Source: Alicyclobacillus fastidiosus (GTDB lineage Bacteria > Bacillota > Bacilli > Alicyclobacillales > Alicyclobacillaceae). From it: 64,000 bases of DNA. The stretch is from positions 5,658,398 through 5,722,397 of the forward strand of contig NZ_CP104067.1 in NCBI RefSeq assembly GCF_026651875.1. Reading direction: 5' to 3'. Below the pieces are notes generated by a model. That model was not told where the DNA came from, made no database searches, and saw only the letters and a list, made by a program, of their open reading frames with translations. Position numbers and translations under genes: made by a program. Below, one piece after another: positions 8,268 to 17,445 of the stretch (positions are counted from its first letter, which is position 1; every line of letters begins with the position of its first letter).

Positions 8268-8303
8268 GTGTCTAGCCATTTAGCGAATTTAGGGGGCAAA
8301 GAT

Positions 8304-11219
8304 GTGAAAGCCAGGGCATGGTTTAATCGGAAATCCACAATCCGCGACGACTATCAAGAAATGTTCAACGTCGGCCGGTGGGAATACGACGTGAAGAAGG
8401 GGGAGGTGCATTGTTCGCTGGAGGTATATCAAATCTACGGTTTGCCAGACCGCGGGTACTCCGAGAGCCCGGACGTATTCGTCGAGAGAATCCATCCAGA
8501 GGATCAAGAGCTCGTCAAACAGTTCTGGAATCAGATCAGTCAGGGCAAGCGCCTTGGGCGCAGCTTTAGATACCGAACGCTCCACCACGGTCGGCAAACG
8601 TATGTGCAGTATACGGCTCAGTGCAAGTACGATGAACGCGGGGATCTCATTCGCATTGAGGGGACCCTGCGCGACGTGACGAGATATATGGAGAGTGGCA
8701 AAAATACTGCACTTCTCCACCCGACCGAGTCGTTCTACGCAAATTATCCAGACCCGTTCGTCGTGATCGACCAGGACCTCCGCATCGTCCGGGTCAATCG
8801 TGCGACGGAGGACCTATTCGGCTGGACAGAGCGGGAATTGCTCTTCCGACAGCCACCGTTCGTGCCTGTACAGCACCAGGACGCAACGCTGGAACTGTAC
8901 AGAACGCTGCTCAAACACGGCGGCACGATATGGTTTGACTGCGTCCGACTGACTCGAGATGGGACGGCTATCGATGTAACCACTTGCTTGTCCGCAATTC
9001 GCGATACCAGTGGGAAAATTGTCGGGGCAGTGGCCAGTTATACCCCTGTGGGCGTAGCGAACAACGCACCGGAGGTGCTCCTCGACAGCGAGAGCCAATT
9101 CCAAGCCCTAGTTCGCCACTCGTCCGACGTGTTTGTGATTTTGTCGAACGATTTGCAGATTAAGTACATCAGTCCAGCCATCGCCAACGTACTTGGCTTT
9201 GCCATCAACGAAATCGTGAATACCGATTTCCTGCAATTGATTCACCCGTCGGATAGGCCTACCTGTGAGGCCAACATCGACAACATCTCAACGGGACTTC
9301 AGAAGAAATCGAGCGCGGAGTTGAGGTTTCGCAACAAGTCCGGCGTTTGGCGGTTTTGCCAAACGACATTTCACGATTTGTATAAAGGGTCCGGAATCGA
9401 CGGATGCATCGTCAATTTTCACGATATAACCGAACGAAGACAGACAAGGGAACTCATGAACTACATCGCAGACCACGACTACCTGACCGATTTACCGAAT
9501 CGGCGGGCTTTCGAAGAGCAACTTTCCGCCATGATTGGGCTGGCGGCAAAACATCATTCAGAACTGGCCGTCCTGACCATGAGTCTGAACAAATTTAAAT
9601 ATGTCAATGACACGCTGGGGCACTCTGTCGGCGACAAGCTCATCCGGTACATCGCCCAGCACATTCGCGACAACATTCGCGGTGAATGCGTAGCAGCGCG
9701 CATCGGCGGCGATGAATTCGCAATCCTCATCCCGAATCTGCCCGATAAGGACAGTGTGTTTGAACTGGCGAACAACCTGCTTAGCCGGCTGGAGGATTCC
9801 ATTCAAGTGGATCAATACACCGTGTACTTGACAGCCGGCATCGGCATCAGCTTTTACCCAGCGGACGGGCCGGACGCCGAAACCCTCATCAAACACTCAG
9901 ACATCGCACTGCATAGCGCAAAGGAGCGAGGGAATAACACGTTGCAGGCCTATTTGTCCACCCTCACCGCGGGAACCTACAAGGAGTTCTCACTGGCCAA
10001 CGACTTCCGCAAGGCTTTACAGAATGAGGAATTTGTACTGTATTATCAGCCGCGACTGGACACGATAACGAGGAAGATTGTCGCGGCAGAGGCACTGATC
10101 CGTTGGGAGCACGACGATTGGGGACTTGTCTCTCCGGTTGAGTTCATTCACATCGCAGAGGAAACCGGGCTCATTGTCCCGCTCGGCAACTGGATCTTAA
10201 AAACCGTGTGCCGACAGATACACACATGGTCCAAGTCCGGGATGGCTGACATCCGAGTGTCCGTAAACATTTCGGCGAAACAGTTTCTGGTCGACGACTT
10301 CGTCGACTCCGTCTGGTCGATTTTGCGTGAATTTGACGTCAAACCTGAGCGCATTGAGTTTGAGATCACAGAGACGACCATCATTCCGAACGACTCGGCT
10401 ATCGTTGAGTCCATCAGGCGGTTGCGCCAAATGGGTATCGCCATCTACTTCGACGACTTTGGAACAGGATATTCGTCCTTGAGCTGGCTTCAGCGATTTG
10501 AATTGGACGGGATCAAGTTGGACAAGTCGTTTGTGACCCACGTCCCAGTCCGCTGGGCGCCGACGCAAATCGTCAGCTCGGTCATTCGACTGGCCCACAG
10601 TCTGAATCTGACTGTCGTGGCGGAGGGGGTTGAAGCCAACGGCCAATTCGCGTTCTTAAAGGACGAGAAATGTGAGCAAGTACAAGGGTTTTTGTTCAGT
10701 CGGCCGCTACCTGTAGAAAAATTTGAAGAGTTACTCGATGTCGGCGTGCTCCATCCGATTCCATGTAGTCACCAGAGCCGAGCCCAACTTCCGAACAGGC
10801 GGAAGCACTTTCGTGTGGCAACGCCACATCCGCTCGTCGGTCAGGTCACCATCGCGGCGGTCAACTCCAAAAAACTGTCGCTCGGCTACACAGAGGCGTT
10901 AATCATGGACATCGGGCCTGGCGGACTTCGGTTTGTTTCAAACTTGAGGTTTCCAGCCAACCACGGCGTCATGTTACACTTCATCGTCAAAATTCTCGGG
11001 TCGATGACGGAACTGGATGGGGCTATCGTCTGGTCGGAAGAGATGGGTGACGATCTCAACCAATACGGCATCGAATTCGCGCTCGGCCATTCGGCGAGAG
11101 ACCAGCTAATCCCCGTGCTCAACGAGTTCGCGGTAAAATTGAGAGCGGGGCAAGGTGTAGATTGTGATTTTATGACAGGCGATATCGGCACATTCTTTCG
11201 AAACGAGGCCTCCGTATAA
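8304..11219 (+). CDS. Cyclic-di-GMP cyclase/phosphodiesterase with PAS and PilZ domains
   Basis: This 971-residue cytosolic signalling protein has three PAS-like domains (about 20-125, 145-250, 265-385), a GGDEF domain (about 395-550), an EAL domain (about 565-820) and a C-terminal PilZ domain (about 830-955). GGDEF is intact (RIGGDEF near 467), so synthesis is possible. EAL is intact (EALIRW near 594, and DDFGTGYSS), so hydrolysis is possible. The RxxD inhibitory site before GGDEF reads RGEC and looks lost. PilZ has RRKHFR and a DIGPGG variant of DxSxxG. The GTG at 8304 follows AGGGGG. The open frame from 8115 runs through the riboswitch and terminator and was not used. No transmembrane segment was seen. 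Confidence 0.93.
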   Translation: MKARAWFNRKSTIRDDYQEMFNVGRWEYDVKKGEVHCSLEVYQIYGLPDRGYSESPDVFVERIHPEDQELVKQFWNQISQGKRLGRSFRYRTLHHGRQTYVQYTAQCKYDERGDLIRIEGTLRDVTRYMESGKNTALLHPTESFYANYPDPFVVIDQDLRIVRVNRATEDLFGWTERELLFRQPPFVPVQHQDATLELYRTLLKHGGTIWFDCVRLTRDGTAIDVTTCLSAIRDTSGKIVGAVASYTPVGVANNAPEVLLDSESQFQALVRHSSDVFVILSNDLQIKYISPAIANVLGFAINEIVNTDFLQLIHPSDRPTCEANIDNISTGLQKKSSAELRFRNKSGVWRFCQTTFHDLYKGSGIDGCIVNFHDITERRQTRELMNYIADHDYLTDLPNRRAFEEQLSAMIGLAAKHHSELAVLTMSLNKFKYVNDTLGHSVGDKLIRYIAQHIRDNIRGECVAARIGGDEFAILIPNLPDKDSVFELANNLLSRLEDSIQVDQYTVYLTAGIGISFYPADGPDAETLIKHSDIALHSAKERGNNTLQAYLSTLTAGTYKEFSLANDFRKALQNEEFVLYYQPRLDTITRKIVAAEALIRWEHDDWGLVSPVEFIHIAEETGLIVPLGNWILKTVCRQIHTWSKSGMADIRVSVNISAKQFLVDDFVDSVWSILREFDVKPERIEFEITETTIIPNDSAIVESIRRLRQMGIAIYFDDFGTGYSSLSWLQRFELDGIKLDKSFVTHVPVRWAPTQIVSSVIRLAHSLNLTVVAEGVEANGQFAFLKDEKCEQVQGFLFSRPLPVEKFEELLDVGVLHPIPCSHQSRAQLPNRRKHFRVATPHPLVGQVTIAAVNSKKLSLGYTEALIMDIGPGGLRFVSNLRFPANHGVMLHFIVKILGSMTELDGAIVWSEEMGDDLNQYGIEFALGHSARDQLIPVLNEFAVKLRAGQGVDCDFMTGDIGTFFRNEASV

Positions 11220-11305
11220 TCACCCGGATAGATGAAGTGCGTTATACTAGATTCCTCTAAAATCGATTTTGCGGCGTACGGCGCCCTTGAAACGAGGTTT
11301 GGTCG

Positions 11306-13099
11306 ATGGCTCACTCCTCCTTTACACTGGCAGGCTGGGAAACGCTCGGAATCCTGCTCGTGGTCATGATCATGCTGGTGTCAAATCGTGTACGTGTGGA
11401 CTTTATTGGGGTGTTTATTCTCCTGGCACTGGGGATAACCGGAGTTGTGTCGGATAAAGATCTGTACAGTGGCTTCGGCAACGAGGCTATCATCGTCATC
11501 GCCACGATGCTCGCGCTTGGGCAGGCGCTGATTCGCAGTGGGATCACAGATACGCTGTCCATTTGGATCACCCGCGTGGCGGGCAGGAGTGAACGGCGCC
11601 TCCTGTCGTTACTCATGCTGGTTGGCGGCCTGATGTCGAGCATCATCAGCGATTTGGCGTTTGTCTCCATCTTTTTACCGGTGGTCCTCGGTTTCGAGCG
11701 ACATCTGAAGATCCGAATCTCTCGAATTCTACTGCCGCTCGCCATCACCTCGATGATGGGTGGGCTAATGACGATGGTGGGTAGTGCGAGCAGCATCGTC
11801 GCGAATCAGCTCCTAGCGAAGGCGCACATTCATCCACTCCCCCTCTTCTCCATCTTTCCGGTGGGTTTATGCCTGATGGCGACCGCGATGCTGGTGATTT
11901 TGACCATAGGCAGATTTCTGCTGCCAAATACCGAAGCGACGTCAAGTCGCGGCTCTATCGGCATTGATGAATACCTGACGGAGTTGCACATACTGCCGGG
12001 ATCGGATTGGGATGGTCGCGAACTTCGGGACATTCGTTTTTTTCGCGAACACGGGATCAACGTCGTGCGCGTCCTCCGGGATGACCCGGTGCAGTTTCCA
12101 CAAGCGGATACCGTGTTACGCGCCGGCGATATCCTATTGGTTCAAGCACATCGCGACGAACTGTTGAAAATTGACGACACGCGGGACTTCTCCGTGCAGT
12201 CGGACGTCCACGAGAGCCTCGAAGACACACCTGTTGGCCTGGTGGCGGAAGCGCTCGTCCGACAGGGGTCTGATTTCGCGAATCGCACGTTGGAGGAATT
12301 GGACTTCCGCCATCGCTACGAAGTGGCGGTACTCGCCCTCTGGCGCAACGGACAAACCATCACGCAACGCTTGGCACACGTTGCCATGCAACCTGGAGAT
12401 ATGCTGCTATTGCAAGGTCACAAAGACAACATTCGATCGCTGTCGGAAGACGAAGGATTGTTAATGCTCTCGGCTGAATCGCATACGCCGCGGGTACGGC
12501 GCAAAGGGATACTAAGCTTGCTGATTCTCGCACTGACGTTCGCACTTGCCGCATTCAACATCCTCCCGATAGACATCGCCGGTCTGCTCGGTCTCGGCCT
12601 GATGGTCATCTTGCAAATTTTAAGCTTTGAGCAAGTCTATCGTTCGATGGAATGGCATATTCTCGTCTTTGTCGCCGCGATGATCCCGTTGGGACAGGCG
12701 ATGGCACAGACCGGTATCTTGGGCTTTCTAAGCGATGAAATCGCCCGAATGGTCGGTCACTTTGGCCCCTATGCGCTACTCGCCGTGTGTTTTGCCATCA
12801 CCGCGTTGTTGACACAGGTGATGAGCAACACGCCAACGACGCTACTGTTGACGCCGGTAATGGTGAAGACCGCGACTAGCCTGCACTACAGTCCGCTCCC
12901 GTTCGTCGTGACGGTCATTGTGGCGGTGACCGCCTCCCCCATCACGTACATCAGTCACAAAGTGTTTTTGGTCATCATGGAGCCTGGCGGTTATCGATAT
13001 CAAGACTACGCGCGCCTAGGCGTGCCACTCACCGTCTGCTTCTTCGTCATTACACTGTTACTAGTGCCAGTCATTTGGCCGTTCTCGGCTGTGGCGTAA
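11306..13099 (+). CDS. SLC13/CitT-type transporter with two TrkA-C domains
   Basis: This 597-residue membrane protein belongs to the ion transporter superfamily (SLC13/DASS/ArsB). Hydrophobic segments fill residues 10-210 and 395-595. Between them lie two tandem TrkA-C (RCK_C) domains: ELHILPGSDWDGREL through AGDILLVQAH, and a repeat ending in QPGDMLLLQGH. The second membrane half has the hairpin TQVMSNTPTTLLLTPV, typical of the family's SNT motif. The substrate is probably an anion such as a dicarboxylate or sulfate and cannot be fixed here. The gene stands alone, with a TATACT -10-like box near 11243. Confidence 0.85.
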   Translation: MAHSSFTLAGWETLGILLVVMIMLVSNRVRVDFIGVFILLALGITGVVSDKDLYSGFGNEAIIVIATMLALGQALIRSGITDTLSIWITRVAGRSERRLLSLLMLVGGLMSSIISDLAFVSIFLPVVLGFERHLKIRISRILLPLAITSMMGGLMTMVGSASSIVANQLLAKAHIHPLPLFSIFPVGLCLMATAMLVILTIGRFLLPNTEATSSRGSIGIDEYLTELHILPGSDWDGRELRDIRFFREHGINVVRVLRDDPVQFPQADTVLRAGDILLVQAHRDELLKIDDTRDFSVQSDVHESLEDTPVGLVAEALVRQGSDFANRTLEELDFRHRYEVAVLALWRNGQTITQRLAHVAMQPGDMLLLQGHKDNIRSLSEDEGLLMLSAESHTPRVRRKGILSLLILALTFALAAFNILPIDIAGLLGLGLMVILQILSFEQVYRSMEWHILVFVAAMIPLGQAMAQTGILGFLSDEIARMVGHFGPYALLAVCFAITALLTQVMSNTPTTLLLTPVMVKTATSLHYSPLPFVVTVIVAVTASPITYISHKVFLVIMEPGGYRYQDYARLGVPLTVCFFVITLLLVPVIWPFSAVA

Positions 13100-13204
13100 G
13101 ATCATGACGGCTTGCAGAACTGCTGCCCGTCAAGCCGCCATGAGGTTTTTCGATGGACTGGGTTGCGACCTGAAAGCCACCGTCCGAGGGCGTGACGGCC
13201 ACTC

Positions 13205-13620
13205 TCACGCCTCGTCGCCGTGCTGTATGGCGGCCAACTTGTCGGCGCCGACAAGGCCCATGACGTTCCCGATGTTGGCTGCGTCAGCCAGTGAACTCGG
13301 AACGACAATCATCGATGCCTTCTCTTTCAATCCCTCATACAGGATATTGAGCGCCCTCAACTGAATGGCGACTGGGTTGCTGTTGCATCCACCGTCACTG
13401 GCACCGTATCCCTCGTAAGCGTCGACTCCGCGGTAAATTTCGTGGTGAACATCCGTTGGTCAATCCATCTAGGCACCGTATCCACGAGGGGGACGACGAG
13501 AAACATACCTGGGCCGGCTAGCCTCTGAAACTTACCGAGGCGCAAGACGACTGCCTTCTCCCACTGATCTGCAACGTGGATAGCAGACGCCAGCAAAACA
13601 CCTACCAAAATTAGTATCAC
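13205..13620 (-). pseudogene. Slipin/SPFH (band 7) protein, internally deleted and frameshifted
   Basis: The 5' part encodes MILILVGVLLASAIHVADQW through KAVVLRLGKFQRLAGPGMF and VPVTVDATA, the N-terminal membrane anchor and start of a band-7 domain. The 3' part, in another frame, encodes NPVAIQLRALNILYEGLKEK and IVVPSSLADAANIGN, the C-terminal end of the same family. The middle, more than 100 residues in a normal slipin of about 250, is absent. The join lies near 13365-13380. No ribosome site precedes the GTG at 13620. Intact relatives shape membrane microdomains; this copy cannot. Confidence 0.8.
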
Positions 13621-13945
13621 TGCGATGGAGATTGCCCAAATTAAATGCTGTACAGTACACTATGACAATTATTCGTGTCAATTGTCGGCGCATCGCCCCC
13701 GTTGTAAGACGAGTATAGACCGTGCGCGAGTCCGATGATATCGATTCGCGTCATTATACCAAGACGATACTCGGCAAAGGGCTAAGCACATCACGAATCG
13801 GACCACTTGCCCTCGCCGTTATCGCATGTTTACTTTTTCCAAAACGATAACATGTTAATCATCTCTGGTATAATGTTACAAAACATCAAATGTCTTTGTC
13901 GGCCACCCCGGATGGCGCCCGACATCCATCGCAAGGAGTGCTCGC
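13621..13945. other. Intergenic region with two candidate promoters
   Basis: No gene was seen. On the minus strand TTGTCA (13663-13668) and TTTAAT (13640-13645), 17 bases apart, could be the relic promoter of the slipin pseudogene. On the plus strand TATAAT at 13869-13874 may drive the acetyltransferase. GACAATT and AATTGTC form a short inverted repeat at about 13664-13686. Confidence 0.4.
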
Positions 13946-14818
13946 ATGTCAGAACACCACGTACAAGTCGTGCAAAGTCGCGGTCTGACAGCTCGCCAGA
14001 TCGATGACATTCAGAACCTCGAAGCCGTGTGCAGTCAAGCTGATGACATCCACCTAAAACTGAACCAGAGCATGCTCCAATCGCGCTCCGAGGCTGAGAC
14101 GAACGACTTCTTGGCCTATCGAGGCGAACAGCTCGTGGGATTCCTCGGCCTCTATCAGTTTCAGGCAAAAGAAGTAGAAATCAGCGGCATGGTACACCCG
14201 TCCATGCGACGACTAGGCGTATTCAGTTCGCTCGTGTCCGGTGCAATCGACGAAATACGCCGTCGAAGTGTTCCGAAGATGGTGTTCATCAACGCAAACG
14301 GGTCTGCATCTGGAAAAGCATTTCTCGAGTCCATCGGAGCGGTCTACGCATTCTCCGAATACTGGATGCAACTAGAACGCACACCCATTGCTCAACAAGC
14401 AGATGAGGTCCAACTCCGCCCCATCACCAGAGATGACATACCTGTCGTAGCATCCATCCTAGCGGAGAGTTTCCGAGCAAAAATCGCAAGCAATATCGAC
14501 TACCTCGAAGCAAAGTTGGACGATGCGTCCGCACAGTGTTACAAAATTTTACTCGGGAAGATCACGATTGGTGCACTGTCTGTAAACCAGCCAGGGGACG
14601 GTCGGGCCTTCATCTACGGTTTCGGCATCGCACCTCAATACCAAGGCCGGGGTTATGGCAGGCAGTCGTTATCGCTCGCTGTCCAATCCGCTCTGCAGTC
14701 CGGGTTGACCGTGATCGAACTGGAGGTCGCCTGCGAGAATGCCCGCGCCTTGACACTGTACGAATCATGCGGATTCCAAATCTTGCGGGCCAACGATTAT
14801 TACGAGAAGCGCTTATAG
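13946..14818 (+). CDS. Tandem-domain GNAT acetyltransferase
   Basis: This 290-residue protein is predicted to transfer an acetyl group from acetyl-CoA, with two GNAT domains. The first (about 10-150) holds GMVHPSMRRLGVFSSLV, a weak acetyl-CoA loop. The second (about 155-290) holds IAPQYQGRGYGRQSL, a good Q/RxxGxG/A motif, and ends with CENARALTLYESCGF. AAGGAG lies nine bases before the ATG. Twin-GNAT proteins often keep one active domain; here the second looks active. Acceptor unknown. Confidence 0.85.
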   Translation: MSEHHVQVVQSRGLTARQIDDIQNLEAVCSQADDIHLKLNQSMLQSRSEAETNDFLAYRGEQLVGFLGLYQFQAKEVEISGMVHPSMRRLGVFSSLVSGAIDEIRRRSVPKMVFINANGSASGKAFLESIGAVYAFSEYWMQLERTPIAQQADEVQLRPITRDDIPVVASILAESFRAKIASNIDYLEAKLDDASAQCYKILLGKITIGALSVNQPGDGRAFIYGFGIAPQYQGRGYGRQSLSLAVQSALQSGLTVIELEVACENARALTLYESCGFQILRANDYYEKRL

Positions 14819-14889
14819 TCAGTCCGTAGCCTACACGGTTGCAAAAACGACCTTTCGCCCATGCTAAGGAGCAGCGAAGGGGTGAAACC

Positions 14890-15702
14890 GTGCCGGAACT
14901 TCCAGAAATGGAGACTTACAAATCGCTGTTGACGCAGACCGTCGTCGGGATGCCTGTCCTTTCGGCCGAAATCAGGCGGCAACGAACCATTAACATCGCG
15001 CCAGACCAGTTCGTTCAACAGGTCACCGGGCGCCAAATCACGCACGTTCGCCGTAGAGCCAAACATATCGTGTTTCATTTGGATGCGCCTTACGTATTGG
15101 TGGTGCACCTCATGCTCGGAGGTTGGATGTATTACGGTTCTACCGAAGATGTGCCTAAGCACGAGAGCCAAGTGATTCTGTCGTTTGCAAACGGGCGAAA
15201 ACTGTATTTCCAGGGTCTGCGCCTCGGTTATCTCCACCTCCTCACTTACGCGCAACTAGAGGAGAAATTTAAAGACCTGGGCCCTGAACCGTTTGAGCAA
15301 ATCTTCACGGAGGCCGTGTTTCAGCAGGTGCTCCGGCGCAAACGGGGCGTTTTGAAAGCTGCCCTCGTCGATCAACACTGTATCGCCGGCATTGGCAACT
15401 GTTACTCGGACGAAATCTGCCACGAGGCTGGCGTCCTGCCTTTGCGACGGGTACATGATATCCAACCCGAAACCATCGCCGCGTTGCATCGCGCCATGCA
15501 CGCCGTCCTGGAGCGCGCCATCAGCTTTGGCGGGTACATGGAATTCCCCTTTTTCCAAGGGGATGAATTCACGGGTAGATACAACGACCAGTGCCTCGTC
15601 TACGACAGAGGAAACGAACCCTGTTTGCGCTGTGGCCATCTGATCATTTAAACGGCCCACCAGAAGCGCAAAGTGTTTTATTGTCCACACTGTCAACACT
15701 AA
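14890..15702 (+). pseudogene. mutM: MutM/Fpg-family DNA glycosylase interrupted by an in-frame TAA
   Basis: Fpg-type enzymes remove oxidised purines, using the N-terminal proline as nucleophile. GTG at 14890 gives (M)PELPEMET, the exact family start, after AAGGGG. The body has GIGNCYSDEICHEAG (the H2TH region). The zinc finger begins CLRCGHLII, then meets TAA at 15649-15651. The same frame continues TAHQKRKVFYCPHCQH to a TAA at 15700-15702, supplying the last two Cys. One base change (TAA to AAA or CAA) would restore a normal 270-residue protein. It may be a pseudogene, a sequencing error, or read-through. The finger is needed for DNA binding, so the truncated form is probably inactive. Confidence 0.85.
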
Positions 15703-15703
15703 A

Positions 15704-15742
15704 ACTAGGCGGGCCCTCTCAAGCGAAAGAGCCCCGCCTAGT
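15704..15742 (+). terminator. Terminator of the MutM-like gene
   Basis: ACTAGGCGGG (15704-15713) pairs with 15733-15742, with a further CTCT/AGAG inner stem. It directly follows the second, natural stop of the MutM frame, which supports 15702 as the ancestral gene end. Confidence 0.65.
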
Positions 15743-15882
15743 CTTACATGGGGCATCGAGAATGTTCATTTGGAGCTGTCTCGCATCATTCGGTTCGAGG
15801 GCGCAAAAACAGCCGGTCGCAGGACTGACGAAATCCCGCCATGAGGCGGGTTCGCCCAGTAATCGTCCAACGTCTGCAAGTC

Positions 15883-16518
15883 TTAGGCAACCTCCACCTG
15901 ATTGATGAGTGCTAACAAAAACTGTAGCAGAATCTGAATGTTGAACGCGACTTCTGCGCTCGATATATGGACTTTTACCGATTTTGAATTTTCAACCTGA
16001 ATCACCCTGCGCAACCGCTGCACGTCGGTCATCCGCGATACGATGTCCTGCACGATACTCGATGCCGTCTCATGGCTTGCAACGGTCACACTCAACACAG
16101 TTGCAAGTGCCAGTTGTAAGCTAAATTGGAGATTGAGTGCTGCCATAAAGTCCTGATTGACGATTTCCACGTCACAGGAGTCCCGAACGACGATGACGAT
16201 ATACGATTCCTCGTCGGTCCACTCCACCAATTCAGCGGATTCAAAGACCGTCGACTCTACTGTTTTCGCCTCGGCGGTGCACATCAAATCCTCGGAGTCG
16301 TCGCCCCGGCCCCGCAGATGGTCTACTGGTAGCCCACAAGACCTGCCTGTGAGGTACTTCTTCGGCAAGTAGAGCCCTTCCGATTTATCAATGTCATAGT
16401 CATAGCCAAACGACAGGCCTCCGCGATGGCGTCTGTGATGTGACTTTTTCGCATCTCGCCGCTTGTCGGTAGACAGTTCGTCGTGCCGTTTTCGTCTCTT
16501 TTTGCTTTGTGAGCTCAT
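15883..16518 (-). CDS. CotX/CotV-family spore coat protein with long basic N-terminus
   Basis: The last 120 residues match the spore coat X/V domain. VVRDSCDVEIVNQDFMAALN and a hydrophobic stretch form the first half, and VIQVENSKSVKVHISSAEVA with FNIQILLQFLLALI the second. It is expected in the outer coat or crust of the spore. The first 60 residues are rich in Lys, Arg, His and Ser, unusual for CotX. The ATG at 16518 lies eight bases after GGAGGGGG; the in-frame GTG at 16545 is less likely. It is the last gene of a four-gene minus-strand cluster. Conserved Cys and repeats suggest self-assembly, by inference. Confidence 0.8.
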   Translation of the reverse strand: MSSQSKKRRKRHDELSTDKRRDAKKSHHRRHRGGLSFGYDYDIDKSEGLYLPKKYLTGRSCGLPVDHLRGRGDDSEDLMCTAEAKTVESTVFESAELVEWTDEESYIVIVVRDSCDVEIVNQDFMAALNLQFSLQLALATVLSVTVASHETASSIVQDIVSRMTDVQRLRRVIQVENSKSVKVHISSAEVAFNIQILLQFLLALINQVEVA

Positions 16519-16566
16519 CCCACACACCCCCTCCGGACCACACACGGCGCCCGGATATCGACGGCT

Positions 16567-16842
16567 TTAGCCGTTGTGACGCGGCCAGACGAGTCGTTTC
16601 CGATTCCGGGTTGATTGCGGTGATTTCTCAGTCTCCTCCGTTTGCTGCGGGGCATTAGGCAGCGCAATGCCATGCTCCTCAAACACGCGCCTCGCTTCCG
16701 ATTCCACGGTGTTCTTCAGCCACTCCATACGTTCCTTTACCTCTCCGGCAGCCAATTGCGACGCGTCACCTTTCATCAAGTGGTCGTAGAGAAGATCGAA
16801 AATCGGTATGGAACTGGTCGTTACTTCCTTCTTATCTGACAT
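16567..16842 (-). CDS. Small spore-coat-cluster protein, unknown function
   Basis: This 91-residue protein contains IPIFDLLYDHLMKGDASQL and a helical segment to FEEHGIALPN, then a polar, basic tail. I do not recognise a family with confidence. The helical core followed by a basic tail resembles the CotW-like protein two genes upstream. The ATG at 16842 follows GGTGGGGAGAAC. Lying between two CotX-type genes, it is probably a coat component or assembly partner. A small ACGGCT hairpin overlaps its stop. Confidence 0.6.
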   Translation of the reverse strand: MSDKKEVTTSSIPIFDLLYDHLMKGDASQLAAGEVKERMEWLKNTVESEARRVFEEHGIALPNAPQQTEETEKSPQSTRNRKRLVWPRHNG

Positions 16843-16869
16843 GTTCTCCCCACCCTCCATTTGGAAACG

Positions 16870-16889
16870 GCCGCCCCAAGAGGGGCGGC
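16870..16889. terminator. Hairpin between coat genes
   Basis: GCCGCCCC (16870-16877) and GGGGCGGC (16882-16889) enclose a four-base loop downstream of cotX. The T-tract is short, so it may only reduce read-through to the following genes. Confidence 0.5.
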
Positions 16890-16907
16890 ATCTGAATCCC
16901 ACCGAAC

Positions 16908-17342
16908 TTAGAGGATCTCCAGTTTTGCAATGATAGCCAACAGGACTTGGAGCAAGACTTGGATGTTGACGCTTGCTTCCGTTGCAGTGGTTGTGACGGT
17001 AATTCCACGAGAGTTTTCGACAACGGTCTTCTGGTGGATATCCTGTTTCGTGCGAATGCGCTGCAGAAGTTCTTGGGTAACCGTATCCGCTTGTTGTCCA
17101 TCGGCGATTGAGATGTTGATGATCAGCGCGATGGCCAGTTGAATGGCTACCTGCAGGTTGACCGCTGCCTGCGTGTCCGTGGTGGTCACGGTGACGTCAC
17201 AGGAATCCTTAATAAGGATGTGTTCATCATTGCTTTGGACCGTCTTGATAGCTTCCGTTGCTGCTTGGGCTACAGTGGCCCTTGGGCTGCAAGGATGTTC
17301 GCTACCTGGGTCCAATGCGGACCATTTCTTATGACTTGCCAA
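16908..17342 (-). CDS. cotX: Spore coat protein CotX
   Basis: This is a CotX-family outer-coat/crust protein of about 144 residues. The start region ASHKKWSALDPGSEHPCS aligns with the SxxWVALDPxxxHP opening of known CotX. Two copies of the coat X domain follow: ILIKDSCDVTVTTTDTQAAV, then VVENSRGITVTTTATEASV, each with a hydrophobic helix. TTG at 17342 lies eight bases after AAGGAG. The GTG at 17351 overlaps that site and is less likely. It follows the CotW-like gene, matching the cotVWX order of Bacillus. Expression late in the mother cell is expected from the family. Confidence 0.9.
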   Translation of the reverse strand: MASHKKWSALDPGSEHPCSPRATVAQAATEAIKTVQSNDEHILIKDSCDVTVTTTDTQAAVNLQVAIQLAIALIINISIADGQQADTVTQELLQRIRTKQDIHQKTVVENSRGITVTTTATEASVNIQVLLQVLLAIIAKLEIL

Positions 17343-17445
17343 CTCACTCACTCCTTACTTGTGATACCACACGGTATTACGTGAAAGGCTACTTTGTACG
17401 GGTCATTCTCCTAGAATCGAACACAATTTGGACGTCGGGTCCGAC

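Noticed and set aside
8115..8303. 63-codon N-terminal extension of the GGDEF-EAL protein
   Set aside because: It would translate the riboswitch aptamer and terminator. GTG at 8304 has its own AGGGGG ribosome site.
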